Origin: a bacterium
GTDB taxonomy: Bacteria > Bdellovibrionota > Bacteriovoracia > Bacteriovoracales > Bacteriovoracaceae
Direction: 5' to 3'
DNA: 55,510 nucleotides
NCBI GenBank assembly: GCA_030425045.1
Contig: JAUHVL010000019.1
Location: 1 to 55,510, forward strand
The translations under genes were made by a program, and so were the position numbers. Below, one piece after another: positions 26,584 to 35,462 of this stretch (the first letter of the stretch is position 1; every line of letters begins with the position of its first letter). The notes beneath the pieces were generated by a model. That model saw nothing but the letters and a program-made list of their open reading frames with translations. It was not told the DNA's origin and ran no database searches.

Positions 26584-26957
26584 TTACCAGCTTCGATAAT
26601 ACAATTGTCGAATTGAATTCCAGGTAGTGGGCTCATTCCGTTATTAGCAGCTTCTTGATAAAAAACACTTTCTTTAGCAAGATCGACACCAATAAAAATC
26701 TCTTTATCACCTTCCATTCCAATAAAGGCATAGTCCATATGACTGTATTTAAAAACTTCACGTACAAGAAGGTTTTTCTCTTCGTGACCTTTGTAGCTCA
26801 TCACAAGTTTATGTGGTGGTGGCCATGATTCAAGAGCAGTAATTGTTAACTCAAGTTCAACACCTCTATCGTTTTCACATAATAGGTTAACGACAGAGTA
26901 TGACGCTTGTGAAGATAGCGATAATAAAAATGCAGCAAGCAAAAGAATTGATTTCAT
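26580..26957 (-). CDS. Hypothetical small exported protein
   Basis: The start is set at 26957 (ATG after GGAGAACCT), giving a signal peptide MKSILLLAAFLLSLSSQAS and about 105 mature residues with two cysteines, one near each end, that could pair. A longer frame from 27044 has no ribosome site. No domain is recognised. Confidence 0.65.
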   Translation of the reverse strand: MKSILLLAAFLLSLSSQASYSVVNLLCENDRGVELELTITALESWPPPHKLVMSYKGHEEKNLLVREVFKYSHMDYAFIGMEGDKEIFIGVDLAKESVFYQEAANNGMSPLPGIQFDNCIIEAGN

Positions 26958-27102
26958 AGGTTCTCCAATTTGTGTAGTTGTTGAGGCATTCATACAACAA
27001 ATTGCTTTTAAATAGTGATAATTTGAATATATTTCAGGCAACAAAATTGATAAAAGGCCATCTTGATACTATTGTATCCCTATAAATTTACAGGAATAAA
27101 TA

Positions 27103-28536
27103 ATGAACGCACGTGTTAGATTTGCCCCAAGCCCAACTGGATACCTTCATATCGGAGGGGCCAGAACTGCTATGTATTGCCATTTATACGCCAAAGCAAC
27201 GGGTGGAAGTTATGTTTTAAGAATTGAAGATACCGACCAGCAAAGAAGTAAGAAAGAATATGAAGAGGCGATGATTGATGATCTCAAGTGGCTTGGCCTG
27301 ACTCATCAAGAGGGACCTGATGTCGGTGGAGATTTTGGGCCTTACCGCCAAAGTGAAAGAATGGATATCTATAACGAGCTGATCGATCAATTAGTTAAAG
27401 AGGGGAAGGCCTACCCATGCTTTTTAACTCAAGAAGAATTAGAACAGCTAACAGAAAAGGCCACCAGCGAAAAGATTGCTCCGCATGCTTATCATGGAAA
27501 GTATCGTGATTTAGATGCAAATGAAGCAGCAGAAAAAATTAAAGCTGGTACAGAGTATGTGATCAGATTTAAAAACCCACAAAAGACTTATACGTTTAAC
27601 GATATCGTTCGCGGTGAAGTGAGTTTTGGACCAGATATGGTTGGTGACTTTGTTATCAAAAGATCTAACGGCATGCCGGTATATAATTTTTGCTGTGTGG
27701 TCGATGATTGGAAGATGCAGATGACTCATGTTATTCGCGCCGAAGAGCATTTACCAAATACATTAAGACAGTTGATGCTTTATGAGGCCTTTGGGGCCAA
27801 GGCTCCTGAGTTTGCTCACTGTTCATTACTCGTTGGAAGTGATCGTCAGAAATTATCAAAACGTCATGGGGCCACATCGGTTAGACAATATCGTGATCAA
27901 CATTATTTACCACAAGCTTTAAATAATTATTTATGTCTTCTCGGATGGTCTCATCCAGAAGAGAAAGATATTTTTTCTCTCGATGAAATTAGTGATATTT
28001 TTGATTTAAATCGTTTTAATAAAGCGCCTGCTCTTTATGATATTGAAAAGCTAAACCATTTTAATGGTGAACATTTAAGGGCCTTAAGTGAAGATGAGTT
28101 ATTGGCCTACCTTCCTTGTGAGTTAGCATGTGACCATGACTTTTTTAAACAATCAAAAGAGTGGCAACAAACATGTGTGAATTTTTATCGTGAGAAAATT
28201 CAACTTCCCTCTGAGTTTGAAAACTTTTTAAAGGATATCTTTTCACTTGAGGCCGTTGAAACCGAAGAGGTGAAAGAAGTCTCTTCATGGGAAACCACAT
28301 CTCAAATCGCCGAATACTTAAAAGCAGAAATTGCCAAGATCGATGCTGATTTTGTTACCGGTGATGATTTTACCAATTGGCAAAATCATTTAAAGAAAGA
28401 GATGAAGATCAAAGGAAAACCTCTTTTTAAAGGGATTCGTTTCGCTTTAACCAGTAGAACTGAAGGACCTGATTTAAAAGTGTTGGTTCCCTTAACTCCT
28501 GTTTCTATTATTAAAGAAAGGTTGGGGAAACTTTAA
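27103..28536 (+). CDS. gltX: Glutamyl-tRNA synthetase
   Basis: The 477-residue class I synthetase charges tRNA(Glu). FAPSPTGYLHIGGARTA holds the HIGH motif, RIEDTD binds glutamate, and KLSKRHGATSV near 245-255 is the KMSKS loop. The C-terminal anticodon domain is present, unlike in the gluQ-type protein at 21,358. Start is ATG after AGGAATAA. It ends 4 bases into the convergent lipoprotein gene. Confidence 0.95.
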   Translation: MNARVRFAPSPTGYLHIGGARTAMYCHLYAKATGGSYVLRIEDTDQQRSKKEYEEAMIDDLKWLGLTHQEGPDVGGDFGPYRQSERMDIYNELIDQLVKEGKAYPCFLTQEELEQLTEKATSEKIAPHAYHGKYRDLDANEAAEKIKAGTEYVIRFKNPQKTYTFNDIVRGEVSFGPDMVGDFVIKRSNGMPVYNFCCVVDDWKMQMTHVIRAEEHLPNTLRQLMLYEAFGAKAPEFAHCSLLVGSDRQKLSKRHGATSVRQYRDQHYLPQALNNYLCLLGWSHPEEKDIFSLDEISDIFDLNRFNKAPALYDIEKLNHFNGEHLRALSEDELLAYLPCELACDHDFFKQSKEWQQTCVNFYREKIQLPSEFENFLKDIFSLEAVETEEVKEVSSWETTSQIAEYLKAEIAKIDADFVTGDDFTNWQNHLKKEMKIKGKPLFKGIRFALTSRTEGPDLKVLVPLTPVSIIKERLGKL

Positions 28537-29375
28537 AAAGTTCGAATACCCCAAGTCATAGAAAGCGCTAGCTGGGGATCATTGCGATACTTAGTTCCCC
28601 AGAACTTTGCTCGTCCTTGCCCAATATCAACTTGGTAGAAAAAAGCATAATTTTGATTGGTTGGTTTTTGGCTAACTCGATAACCTAAAACAGCGGCGAC
28701 GTTTTCAACACGTCCACCTAAATCAAAAGATTCTCCATTTTCAATTTTGATGGTTGAACGAATGCGGTAATGTGAATAGGAAAAATTAAGCATGATGATT
28801 GAAGTCTCATCAAAACGATGACCGAGTATGAGCCCCGCTGTACGTGAGTTTTGTTTTACAAAAGCGGAAACATTTTCAAACTCATCTTTGTCATCATCTT
28901 CGGAAAAGAAATTATCATTGGAGGTTTCGTCTTCGTCATCGTAACCAATTAAACCATAAACCGCGGCTTTAAATCCTTTTTTATCAGATAAACAGTGATA
29001 GAAAAGACATACCTTTGTTCCAATTTCATAAACACCTTGTAGGTTTTTTCCACCAATAATATCAACATACTTTACGACAGAAAGCCCGGCACCCCCACCA
29101 AAGCTGATACCTGGGTTTAAGGTTGGATTATCTTTTTCAATAACGATAGTGCTTGGTGAACTACTAAAAATACTTTTTTCTTGGTTTGAACCACCAAGTT
29201 CTAAGTCATGAGTTAAAAAGCCTCGAGCTAAAAATTCAAAACTTCCTGCTTCTCCGATATTTTCTGGGGAGAGTGAGAATTGCGCAGCAGGAATATCGAT
29301 ATCGATGTCGAGGTCTCTATTGGCACAAGAATTTAATAGAAATGAAAGAGCGATAAGAGATAAAAGAAGTTTCAC
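28533..29375 (-). CDS. Hypothetical lipoprotein, possible outer-membrane barrel
   Basis: The 280-residue product has a lipoprotein signal (MKLLLSLIALSFLLNSC). The following RDLDIDIDIP is acidic. Later segments alternate in beta-strand style (SIIMLNFSYSHYRIRSTIKI, NVAAVLGYRVSQ, NYAFFYQVDIGQG) and the last residue is Phe (WGIRTF), as in outer-membrane barrel ends. An outer-membrane-associated lipoprotein is the best reading. It lies right after another lipoprotein gene, with which it likely forms an operon. Confidence 0.7.
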   Translation of the reverse strand: MKLLLSLIALSFLLNSCANRDLDIDIDIPAAQFSLSPENIGEAGSFEFLARGFLTHDLELGGSNQEKSIFSSSPSTIVIEKDNPTLNPGISFGGGAGLSVVKYVDIIGGKNLQGVYEIGTKVCLFYHCLSDKKGFKAAVYGLIGYDDEDETSNDNFFSEDDDKDEFENVSAFVKQNSRTAGLILGHRFDETSIIMLNFSYSHYRIRSTIKIENGESFDLGGRVENVAAVLGYRVSQKPTNQNYAFFYQVDIGQGRAKFWGTKYRNDPQLALSMTWGIRTF

Positions 29376-30089
29376 CTAGTAACCTCGGTACTTTTGAAAA
29401 CTTCTCTTCTTTTTCTTAACAACTTCTTCTTCTCCATCTTCTTTTTTGACCACACGATCAAATTCCCACCAAAAGTCTTTTGAACTGGGAAAAGGCCATT
29501 GCACGTAAGCAGGCTTTACATTGACAGCAAATTCTTTATCGAGAGGAACGGTCGTATCAGCACAACCGGTGCCTTCAAATAACCATTGCTCTAACATATT
29601 GCCACTTCTTCTAATTTTGGTCAGTGCAGGCATTGAAAAAAGTGGTTTGTCTTTCCACGAGATAGGATACGTTTGTCCGTCGTGGTCTTTGATTGTTAGT
29701 TTCCAAGACTCTAAATCTTTTACTTTTTTATGTTTGGTTACTTGGTATTCAAAGTGAACACAGGTTTTATTATTCAAATACTCAGTATTGAGTTTATTCC
29801 ATAAGTTTTCTTTTTCTCTTTCGTTGAGACCATTTCTAAAACTCATTTCTTTGTAATAGGCCTTCACCAAACGTTGGGGAACGGGAGTGAGTTTAAGTTG
29901 ATAATTTCCACCGGCCATGGAGCCCTGTTGTGTAATGACTTTTTTAATATCCTGACTCGATAATTGCTCATCGCGCCCTTCAGTGGGGACAAGATAGCTA
30001 TACATCACTTCAGAGTAGTCTTGTTTTCCTCGTAAAAGCGAACAAGAAGATGAGATGAGAACGACAATTACCAAAATGGCCCGAAACAT
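29376..30089 (-). CDS. Hypothetical lipoprotein
   Basis: The 237-residue protein begins MFRAILVIVVLISSSCS, a lipobox-type signal. A mixed domain of about 190 residues has three later cysteine/aromatic-rich motifs (CVHFEYQVTKHKK; WLFEGTGCADTTVPLD; KPAYVQWPFPSSKDFWWEFDR). The tail is highly charged (EDGEEEVVKKKKRS). No family is recognised. It ends directly at the next gene's start, so the two lipoproteins are co-transcribed. Confidence 0.7.
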   Translation of the reverse strand: MFRAILVIVVLISSSCSLLRGKQDYSEVMYSYLVPTEGRDEQLSSQDIKKVITQQGSMAGGNYQLKLTPVPQRLVKAYYKEMSFRNGLNEREKENLWNKLNTEYLNNKTCVHFEYQVTKHKKVKDLESWKLTIKDHDGQTYPISWKDKPLFSMPALTKIRRSGNMLEQWLFEGTGCADTTVPLDKEFAVNVKPAYVQWPFPSSKDFWWEFDRVVKKEDGEEEVVKKKKRSFQKYRGY

Positions 30090-30150
30090 GGTATTTCCTT
30101 ATGAGTGATGTTGAAAAAAGATCATACTGACTTATGCGTGGAGTGTCTAT

Positions 30151-30801
30151 TTGAAGATATTTTTAGGAATCGCTGGCTTGGTAGTTATTGCTGTTGTTTT
30201 AAGCTTCTTTTTTGGAGGTGAGGAAACAGAAATAAACGAAGAGCCGGAAGCAAAGAAAGTTGAAACCAAAGCTTTGGACGAGGTGCGAAAAATAAAACCG
30301 ATGGGCCGATCTTTTCTTAAGCAAAAGCCTAGCGAGAAAAAAGAAATTTCACCTGAAATAGTTAAAAGAATCGTTGAAGATACTAAAGATAAAATCCGTG
30401 AAGTTCAGATGGCCCATTTTGATGATTATTACGAAAAAGTTACCAGTGGGTGGGATAGCAGTATCGCAGATTTGTTTTTACAAAAGCTCAATTTAAATCA
30501 AGAAGACTTAACTTATTATTTCGAACTTAAAAATCAGTTTGAGTCGAAAAAGATGGAAACCTTCAAAGAATTTCATGAAGCAAAGTTTGAGGAGTTTGGC
30601 GAAGGATATCGTTATGACCAAACTGATGACGAATTAAAAATGAATATCGAAGAATTAAAAAATGAATATGCCGAACTTTTAAGAGAAAAAATTGGTGAAG
30701 ATAATTATAGGCAGTATCAAGACTCTCTGGCCGATTATAATAAAAAAATTATTCAAAACTCTGAAGGGCGAACCGGTCCTCGAATTCTCGTAGAGTTTTA
30801 A
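30151..30801 (+). CDS. Membrane-anchored helical protein, TTG start
   Basis: The 216-residue product starts at TTG, 8 bases after GGAG. Residues 1-20 form one membrane helix (KIFLGIAGLVVIAVVLSFFF). The rest is a long charged, helical region (residues 25-205) with no cysteine. An anchored coiled-coil protein on the inner membrane is likely. No family is recognised. The gene is followed by a perfect hairpin and a convergent gene. Confidence 0.65.
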   Translation: MKIFLGIAGLVVIAVVLSFFFGGEETEINEEPEAKKVETKALDEVRKIKPMGRSFLKQKPSEKKEISPEIVKRIVEDTKDKIREVQMAHFDDYYEKVTSGWDSSIADLFLQKLNLNQEDLTYYFELKNQFESKKMETFKEFHEAKFEEFGEGYRYDQTDDELKMNIEELKNEYAELLREKIGEDNYRQYQDSLADYNKKIIQNSEGRTGPRILVEF

Positions 30802-30803
30802 AA

Positions 30804-30830
30804 AGAGATGTGGCCTACGACCACATCTCT
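30804..30830 (-). terminator. Intrinsic terminator at a convergent junction
   Basis: AGAGATGTGG pairs perfectly with CCACATCTCT around a 7-base loop. On the minus strand the stem is followed by TTTTT, so it ends transcription of the gene at 30837-31247. On the plus strand there is no U-run, though the stem may still help. Confidence 0.75.
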
Positions 30831-30836
30831 GGTAGC

Positions 30837-31247
30837 TTAAACTGCCTCAGATAAATTTTGACCTATGGCATTTTTGAATGATTGGTGAGGCAGTCTGACA
30901 GACCAGTCTTGGGAGAAGAAATCGTCAAGAGTATGGTCTGTCTTCGCTGGGGTCGGAATATTATTTTTCCTTTTCATTTTTATAATTTTAAGGTGGTCCT
31001 CTTCAAAGGGACACTTTTCAATAATGCCCGTTATCTCCACCACCTGATTAATATTCTTTTTTAATTTTCTAAAATAACCATCTGATATGAGAGGAATATC
31101 GAGATCGTCAAAAGTATAGAGGCTAAACCTTGTGGGATTACCCTCTTCATCCCAAGAGAGGGGAGTGATATAGCCACTTAATGTAATTCGTTTTTTAAAG
31201 TATTGTGTTTGTAGTTTTGAATTAAGTTGTTGTTTTAAATTTCTCAT
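30837..31247 (-). CDS. Hypothetical protein, possible OB-fold
   Basis: The 136-residue protein has a strand-rich middle (KRITLSGYITPLSWDEEGN, RFSLYTFDDLDIPLI, VVEITGIIE, HLKIIKMKR) with the order expected of an OB-fold. The C-terminal 40 residues are polar. Its start overlaps the stop of the HPF-like gene by one base (TAATG). A role binding RNA or DNA is plausible from the fold guess only. Confidence 0.55.
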   Translation of the reverse strand: MRNLKQQLNSKLQTQYFKKRITLSGYITPLSWDEEGNPTRFSLYTFDDLDIPLISDGYFRKLKKNINQVVEITGIIEKCPFEEDHLKIIKMKRKNNIPTPAKTDHTLDDFFSQDWSVRLPHQSFKNAIGQNLSEAV

Positions 31248-31627
31248 TATGAGTACCCCCTTGCCAGTTCTGGATAAGAAAAACTTCTTTCTTGTATTTT
31301 TTGAAATCTAATTTCTTTCCAGTTATCGATTTGAGTGTTGATATCAGCTTCGAGTTTCATGAGAAGTTTATGAAGAGATAAGCGACAAGCCTCTGCATAA
31401 AACTGCTCTGAAGTCGTGTTGATTTTGATTTGCCCGTAATAAAAAACATATCCGTCTTTCATTTCACGAGTAATTTCTAGATAAAATACAGAATAGAGTG
31501 GAACTTCTTCTTGAAGAATTTGGAGTTTTTTATTTATTAAAACTCTCGTTTCGGTATCCATCTCGAAGTTAAATTTCTTCACGATAAAATTATCGATATC
31601 GTCAGAATTCATATATTTAGAAATCAT
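31247..31627 (-). CDS. HPF/RaiA-like ribosome-associated protein (tentative)
   Basis: The 126-residue protein shows the alpha/beta pattern of the hibernation-factor family: an N-terminal helix followed by strands, VPLYSVFYLEIT, VFYYGQIKINTT, then the helical segment FYAEACRLSLHKLLMKLEADINTQID. The key basic residues of true HPF are few. Family members bind the ribosome decoding centre under starvation. It is translationally coupled to the OB-like protein. The assignment is a pattern match, not a motif match. Confidence 0.5.
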   Translation of the reverse strand: MISKYMNSDDIDNFIVKKFNFEMDTETRVLINKKLQILQEEVPLYSVFYLEITREMKDGYVFYYGQIKINTTSEQFYAEACRLSLHKLLMKLEADINTQIDNWKEIRFQKIQERSFSYPELARGYS

Positions 31628-31834
31628 AAGTAAACCTCCCCAGGTTTGTGAACATTCACTTTGTTGATGTCTCTATACTGAAGTAATTTGAAAAAAACTC
31701 AATCACTAAATTGTTAATTTTTTGAAAAAAAATCTCCAAAAAATTACATTGATAATTTCGAATTAAAATATATTTTGAATTGAATTATTGAATAGCTAAG
31801 TTATGAACTTTTCGTAAAAAAAATATCAGAGATT

Positions 31835-32353
31835 TTAGGTTTTTTTACGAACCTTTTTTTTACTTTTTTTCTTGGTATTGTTGGGGAGCACAAACCAATC
31901 ACTTTTGGTAATCGGATGATAATAATCGGCTTCTTCAATCAACATTTGCGAGGTTGTTTCTTCAACGGCCGCAATTTCCACTCGCACACCTTCATTTTTT
32001 AAATGACGAACAAGTTCTATATAATCGCTATCACCAGAGAGAATAATAATGGTATCCACTTTACTGGCCAGTTGTGTGGCCTTAATGGTTAAGGGGATAT
32101 CAGCACTTTTGTGGCAAGGTCTAACAGAGCCGTGAAAATTATTATGCAGTCTCTCGGTAAGTTTAGAAGAAATACTTTTTCCCTCTCTAAAATAAACGAG
32201 TCGATTAAGCCCTCTATTATCGAGCAGCTCGGGGATAAGAGTATCAAAATTAATCATAGTATTTTGACTACCAGACGCTGAATGAATACTTCTTTCGATA
32301 TTATTTCCGTCAACGAGAACGGCAACGGTTTGATTGATAATGACATCTGTCAT
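31835..32353 (-). CDS. NYN-domain (LabA-like) RNase/PIN-like protein
   Basis: The 172-residue protein has a NYN domain. VAVLVDGNNIERS near the start holds the first acid residue, DTIIILSGDSDYIELVRHLK the second pair, and VRVEIAAVEETTSQMLIEEADYYHPI a family strand. The C-terminal tail is lysine-rich. NYN proteins are metal-dependent RNases. It overlaps the DUF3445 gene by 4 bases (ATGA). It is the last gene of a mutM-DUF3445-NYN operon. Confidence 0.85.
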   Translation of the reverse strand: MTDVIINQTVAVLVDGNNIERSIHSASGSQNTMINFDTLIPELLDNRGLNRLVYFREGKSISSKLTERLHNNFHGSVRPCHKSADIPLTIKATQLASKVDTIIILSGDSDYIELVRHLKNEGVRVEIAAVEETTSQMLIEEADYYHPITKSDWFVLPNNTKKKSKKKVRKKT

Positions 32354-33144
32354 AGAAAATCCTTTTTATATTGATGAAACTTTTCTCTATCTATACCTTT
32401 ATAGTAAAGAGTCTCTTCTGTCATGGAATCAATGGCCAACTCAAGCGAGTGATACTGCTTTTTTGTTAAATCTTGTAAATGCACAAAAAAAGTAAAGATA
32501 GTGAAAAGAAAACTATCGATCTTCTCAAAGCCAACGATGGCCTGCCTCTCAACTCTCATATACATATCTTTTTGATAACGTCTCCCATTCCACTGGTTAA
32601 AGGTTAGCCCCGCTGGCGGAAGGGGATGATGATTTAAGCGCGTATCAGAGGAGAGTCCCCAAGCATATCTTTCAAAAGGACCTTTCGTTACACAGGCTTT
32701 GAGGATGGAGGGTGTGGCCTTATTAATAGGTTCAAAATCCGCAACCGGTTTATGTGTTTCAAAAAAACTTTGACCGATCTTAGTCGTAGGATTCCAGTGG
32801 TTAGGAAAACTCAAATGGATGGCGATATTATAACCACTTTTTATTATCGCAATATCTTCTTGAAGCGCCATACAGTTTTCATGAAAAGAAGAAGGTCCTA
32901 AAAATGAAGAGACAATTTCAATTTCTTGTTCAAACCCCGGCGCTTCACAATAATATTTAGCGGGGTCTTCTTGCTGGCACTTTTTCTTCTCTTCAAGGTA
33001 CTGATGATAAAATTCGTTTTTAACAAAAATGTCGTTAGGTTCAATTTTTTGTAAACCCGGAGCTATTTCATAACGATTATTTTTTATGGGAAACTGAAAA
33101 GAATCAAAGTTTTTTAAAGGAGGTATTTGCTTATAGTTCGTCAT
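32350..33144 (-). CDS. DUF3445 family protein (heme-dependent N-demethylase-like)
   Basis: The 264-residue protein has the family pattern IAIHLSFPNHWNP with a helical lead-in, then RYAWGLSSDTRLNHHP, MYMRVERQAIVGFEK and SFLFTIFTFFVHL. Relatives include the alpha subunit of heme-dependent oxidative N-demethylase. I do not see the extra subunits here. It starts directly after mutM and overlaps the NYN gene. The substrate is unknown. Confidence 0.75.
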   Translation of the reverse strand: MTNYKQIPPLKNFDSFQFPIKNNRYEIAPGLQKIEPNDIFVKNEFYHQYLEEKKKCQQEDPAKYYCEAPGFEQEIEIVSSFLGPSSFHENCMALQEDIAIIKSGYNIAIHLSFPNHWNPTTKIGQSFFETHKPVADFEPINKATPSILKACVTKGPFERYAWGLSSDTRLNHHPLPPAGLTFNQWNGRRYQKDMYMRVERQAIVGFEKIDSFLFTIFTFFVHLQDLTKKQYHSLELAIDSMTEETLYYKGIDREKFHQYKKDFL

Positions 33145-33145
33145 T

Positions 33146-33964
33146 TTATTTCTGGCACTTCGGACAATAATAAGTTCCTCGCGTGGCCATAACGATTTTC
33201 TTCACGCTCTCTCCACACATACCACAATCTTGCTGATGAAAAACAACAAGATTATTGAGCCCACCACCATCATCTCCAAAGGCGTCTTTATAGCCACCAC
33301 TAAAGGAAAGCCCTTGGTATTTAATTTGTCCCTCGATAACATCTTTCGTGGCTTTTACAAGCTTGCCGACTTCTACTTTGGTAATCTTGGCAAGCCGCCG
33401 ACTAGGACGAACACCAGCAAGAGCACAAATCTCAGAGGCCATATAATTTCCCACCCCACTAAAATACTTTTGCTCTAACAAAAAGGGTTTGATCTGTTTC
33501 TCGGGGAAACGTTTGATAACACTGTGAAGATAGTCGTCATTGAATTCGTCTTTAGATACATCAACACCAAGCCCATCCATAAACTTAAGAGCGTTAACTC
33601 TTTTATAAAAATACATATTCCCAAAACGACGAGGATCAATATAAGCAAGAAACTTTTTCTGCCCATCTACTAATCCCGTAAATTGCAAATGAGTATGCTT
33701 TTCTTTAACTTTCGTCTCCGAAATTCGCCAAGACCCACTCATCCCAAGATGACTTAAAATATGCTGATCATTTTCCAAAATAAAATTTAAAAGTTTCCCT
33801 TTACGATCAATCTCCAAAATCGTCTTCCCATTCGGATTAAACTCTCGCGACTTCTCTTTCAAAATCGAAGAAACCACCGGTGAGAGCTCCATTTTCTGGA
33901 TCTTGAAAGGGAGGATTTTTGTTAGTTGCGAGCGGATGGTTTCCACTTCGGGTAGTTCGGGCAA
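33146..33964 (-). CDS. mutM: Formamidopyrimidine-DNA glycosylase
   Basis: This is a base-excision-repair glycosylase/AP lyase for oxidised guanine. The 272 residues open PELPEVETIR, giving the catalytic N-terminal proline and E3 after Met removal. K57 in DRKGK is the conserved lysine. A Zn finger with CGMC and CPKC closes the protein. The start here is TTG at 33964, not ATG, because the upstream sequence comes from an integrated element. The 16-base attachment core covers codons 1-6. AGGTG at 33968-33972 may be the new ribosome site. Two other copies of this 5' end in the window still read ATG. Confidence 0.95.
   Translation of the reverse strand: MPELPEVETIRSQLTKILPFKIQKMELSPVVSSILKEKSREFNPNGKTILEIDRKGKLLNFILENDQHILSHLGMSGSWRISETKVKEKHTHLQFTGLVDGQKKFLAYIDPRRFGNMYFYKRVNALKFMDGLGVDVSKDEFNDDYLHSVIKRFPEKQIKPFLLEQKYFSGVGNYMASEICALAGVRPSRRLAKITKVEVGKLVKATKDVIEGQIKYQGLSFSGGYKDAFGDDGGGLNNLVVFHQQDCGMCGESVKKIVMATRGTYYCPKCQK
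33948..33963 (-). other. attL core of element 1, within mutM
   Basis: The 16-base core overlaps the first codons of mutM. On the minus strand it reads TGCCCGAACTACCCGA then mutM. Just outside, element sequence GGTTAGGTGAAATT replaces the old start region, so mutM keeps reading from TTG. An identical core is at 44206 and a 14/16 copy at 54823. Confidence 0.8.
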
Positions 33965-34017
33965 ATTTCACCTAACCTTTTGTTTTTATTAATCTATTTT
34001 GTCTCATTTTTCTCTCG

Positions 34018-34036
34018 TCACGACTTCTCACGACTT
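34018..34036. repeat. Candidate integrase arm sites, left end
   Basis: TCACGACTT occurs twice with a 10-base period (34018, 34028), 55 bases inside the attL core. The same core CACGACT recurs at the right end of the element (44057-44086), which fits arm-type binding sites of one tyrosine recombinase. Confidence 0.65.
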
Positions 34037-34116
34037 TTCCATCAATATGTACCACTTTTGAAGCTTGAAAGCGATACGACATTGCTAAAATTTACTGCTT
34101 CTTCCTGTGTTGTTTC

Positions 34117-34240
34117 CTACTCTTTTTGTTGTTCTACACGAATATGATGCATGATTTTTTCAGAAAAAATCTTTTGATCATCTTCGTTACAAGTAGAGTA
34201 GTGATCAGCAAGCTTTAAGTCTTTGTGGCCATTTTGCTCG
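34117..34240 (-). pseudogene. Tyrosine integrase, C-terminal remnant
   Basis: The minus strand reads NGHKDLKLADHYST, then a helix ending VEQQKE and stop. This matches the end of the intact integrases here: GHKDYKLADHYSKL at the equivalent point of the gene at 45,524. It covers the region of the second catalytic His and the catalytic Tyr, about 40 codons. Everything upstream is missing, cut at the junction with the truncated S41 peptidase. It was probably the integrase of element 1. Confidence 0.8.
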
Positions 34241-34253
34241 TTCATTTAAAGAG

Positions 34254-35108
34254 GTGAGAGATCGACACCTTTCATTCAAGCTTGCCGGTAAATATTGTTT
34301 GAGAACTTTTGGAAGAGGACAAGTTGGTAAACGGAAATTTCGAGATCGGAAGAAAATATGGACTGTTGATACAATGAATATGAAAGGAAAGAGTGTTCTT
34401 TTAATTACCATTGCTCGTTTTCCCTCATCGTCCTCATCTGTATGGAGTGGGTTTTTAGATAGTGTTAAAAAAGAGTTATCTAATGTTGAAGCTGTGTTCC
34501 TTGATATGAGAGGTAATGGTGGAGGTGATGATACGATGGGATACCGGCTTGCGAAAATTTTGACTGGTGGAAAATCTATTACAACACCTTATGGGCATCA
34601 ATATAAAGTGGTTACTAGAGCAGGATTAAAGACTCGATGGAATTACTTTATATTGGACAAGCATGAGGCTAAGACGAAAAGAGAAAAAGATTACTTTCAG
34701 AGCTTTATTGACTCAGATACGAGAAAGTATTGGGGAAGTTCTAAAGATACGGTCATTCATGGTTACAGATCACCAAAGGTAAACCATCATAAATTGATAA
34801 AACCAGTTTATATTATACAAGATGCGGATTGCGCTTCTTCTTGTGAAAGTACGATAGACTTTTTCGAGTATCTTTCACCTATCGTAAAAGTTGGAGAGTC
34901 AACGGCCGGCTTTATACATTTTGGTAATATGGGATTTATATTACTTCCGAATAGCTTATTACAAGTAAATATTGCGTCTACTTATCAAGGTTACTTAGAT
35001 GGTCGTTTTATTGAGGCCGTAGGTATAAAGCCTGATGTTATGGTTGAAAAAGGTAAAGATGCTTTCGAGGCTGCTCTGGAGCATTTTATTTCTTCCAGTC
35101 AATTATAG
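34254..35108 (+). CDS. S41-family peptidase, N-terminally truncated
   Basis: The 284-residue frame begins at GTG 34254, but in-frame S41-like sequence continues upstream (HFARSFKEVRDRH) until it meets the integrase remnant; no signal peptide is left. MRGNGGGDDTMGYRL and DADCASSCESTIDFFE carry the C-terminal-processing-peptidase signature, with the candidate catalytic Ser in the CASSCES segment. VGESTAGFIHFGN follows. The intact enzyme would have another 100-200 residues. It may be a fragment fused by recombination, so activity is doubtful. Confidence 0.72.
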   Translation: MRDRHLSFKLAGKYCLRTFGRGQVGKRKFRDRKKIWTVDTMNMKGKSVLLITIARFPSSSSSVWSGFLDSVKKELSNVEAVFLDMRGNGGGDDTMGYRLAKILTGGKSITTPYGHQYKVVTRAGLKTRWNYFILDKHEAKTKREKDYFQSFIDSDTRKYWGSSKDTVIHGYRSPKVNHHKLIKPVYIIQDADCASSCESTIDFFEYLSPIVKVGESTAGFIHFGNMGFILLPNSLLQVNIASTYQGYLDGRFIEAVGIKPDVMVEKGKDAFEAALEHFISSSQL

Positions 35109-35348
35109 AATATATTCAAGACAAAAAAGGTAAAAAGGTATTGATAGAAGAGATTCAACTTTGCTTCCTTTGCCGTATCCCTTTGAAGTCGTAAAGAAAG
35201 TCCATGCACCAAGTAGAAGTGACATCGTTATGGTAAAGGGTAGGGTTTTTATTGTTGTTTGCTTGAGTAGCACTATTGCAAGGAGCGATATTAAGGAAAC
35301 CGAAAATCCATATATTAAGCCCCAACGTAATTTTTGATTCTCAAGCAT
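35103..35348 (-). CDS. Small membrane protein
   Basis: The 81-residue product starts at ATG after GGAGGTATTAAA. It has two or three membrane helices (LIYGFSVSLISLLAIVLL; FTITMSLLLGAWTFF; SIPFYLFCLEYIL). No family is recognised. It overlaps the peptidase 3' end by 6 bases in convergent orientation. Confidence 0.6.
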   Translation of the reverse strand: MLENQKLRWGLIYGFSVSLISLLAIVLLKQTTIKTLPFTITMSLLLGAWTFFTTSKGYGKGSKVESLLSIPFYLFCLEYIL

Positions 35349-35462
35349 TTTAATACCTCCTCTTAAGGCTATCTAATAATAACACAATATGAAATATTCC
35401 CAAAGTGACAACAAACTTTCAGCAAGTTGAATATCATTACACTTTGCTCAGCTTATAATTAC

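Noticed and set aside
31680-31830. Very AT-rich inverted pattern upstream of the HPF-like gene
   Set aside because: At this base composition such pairing is expected by chance.
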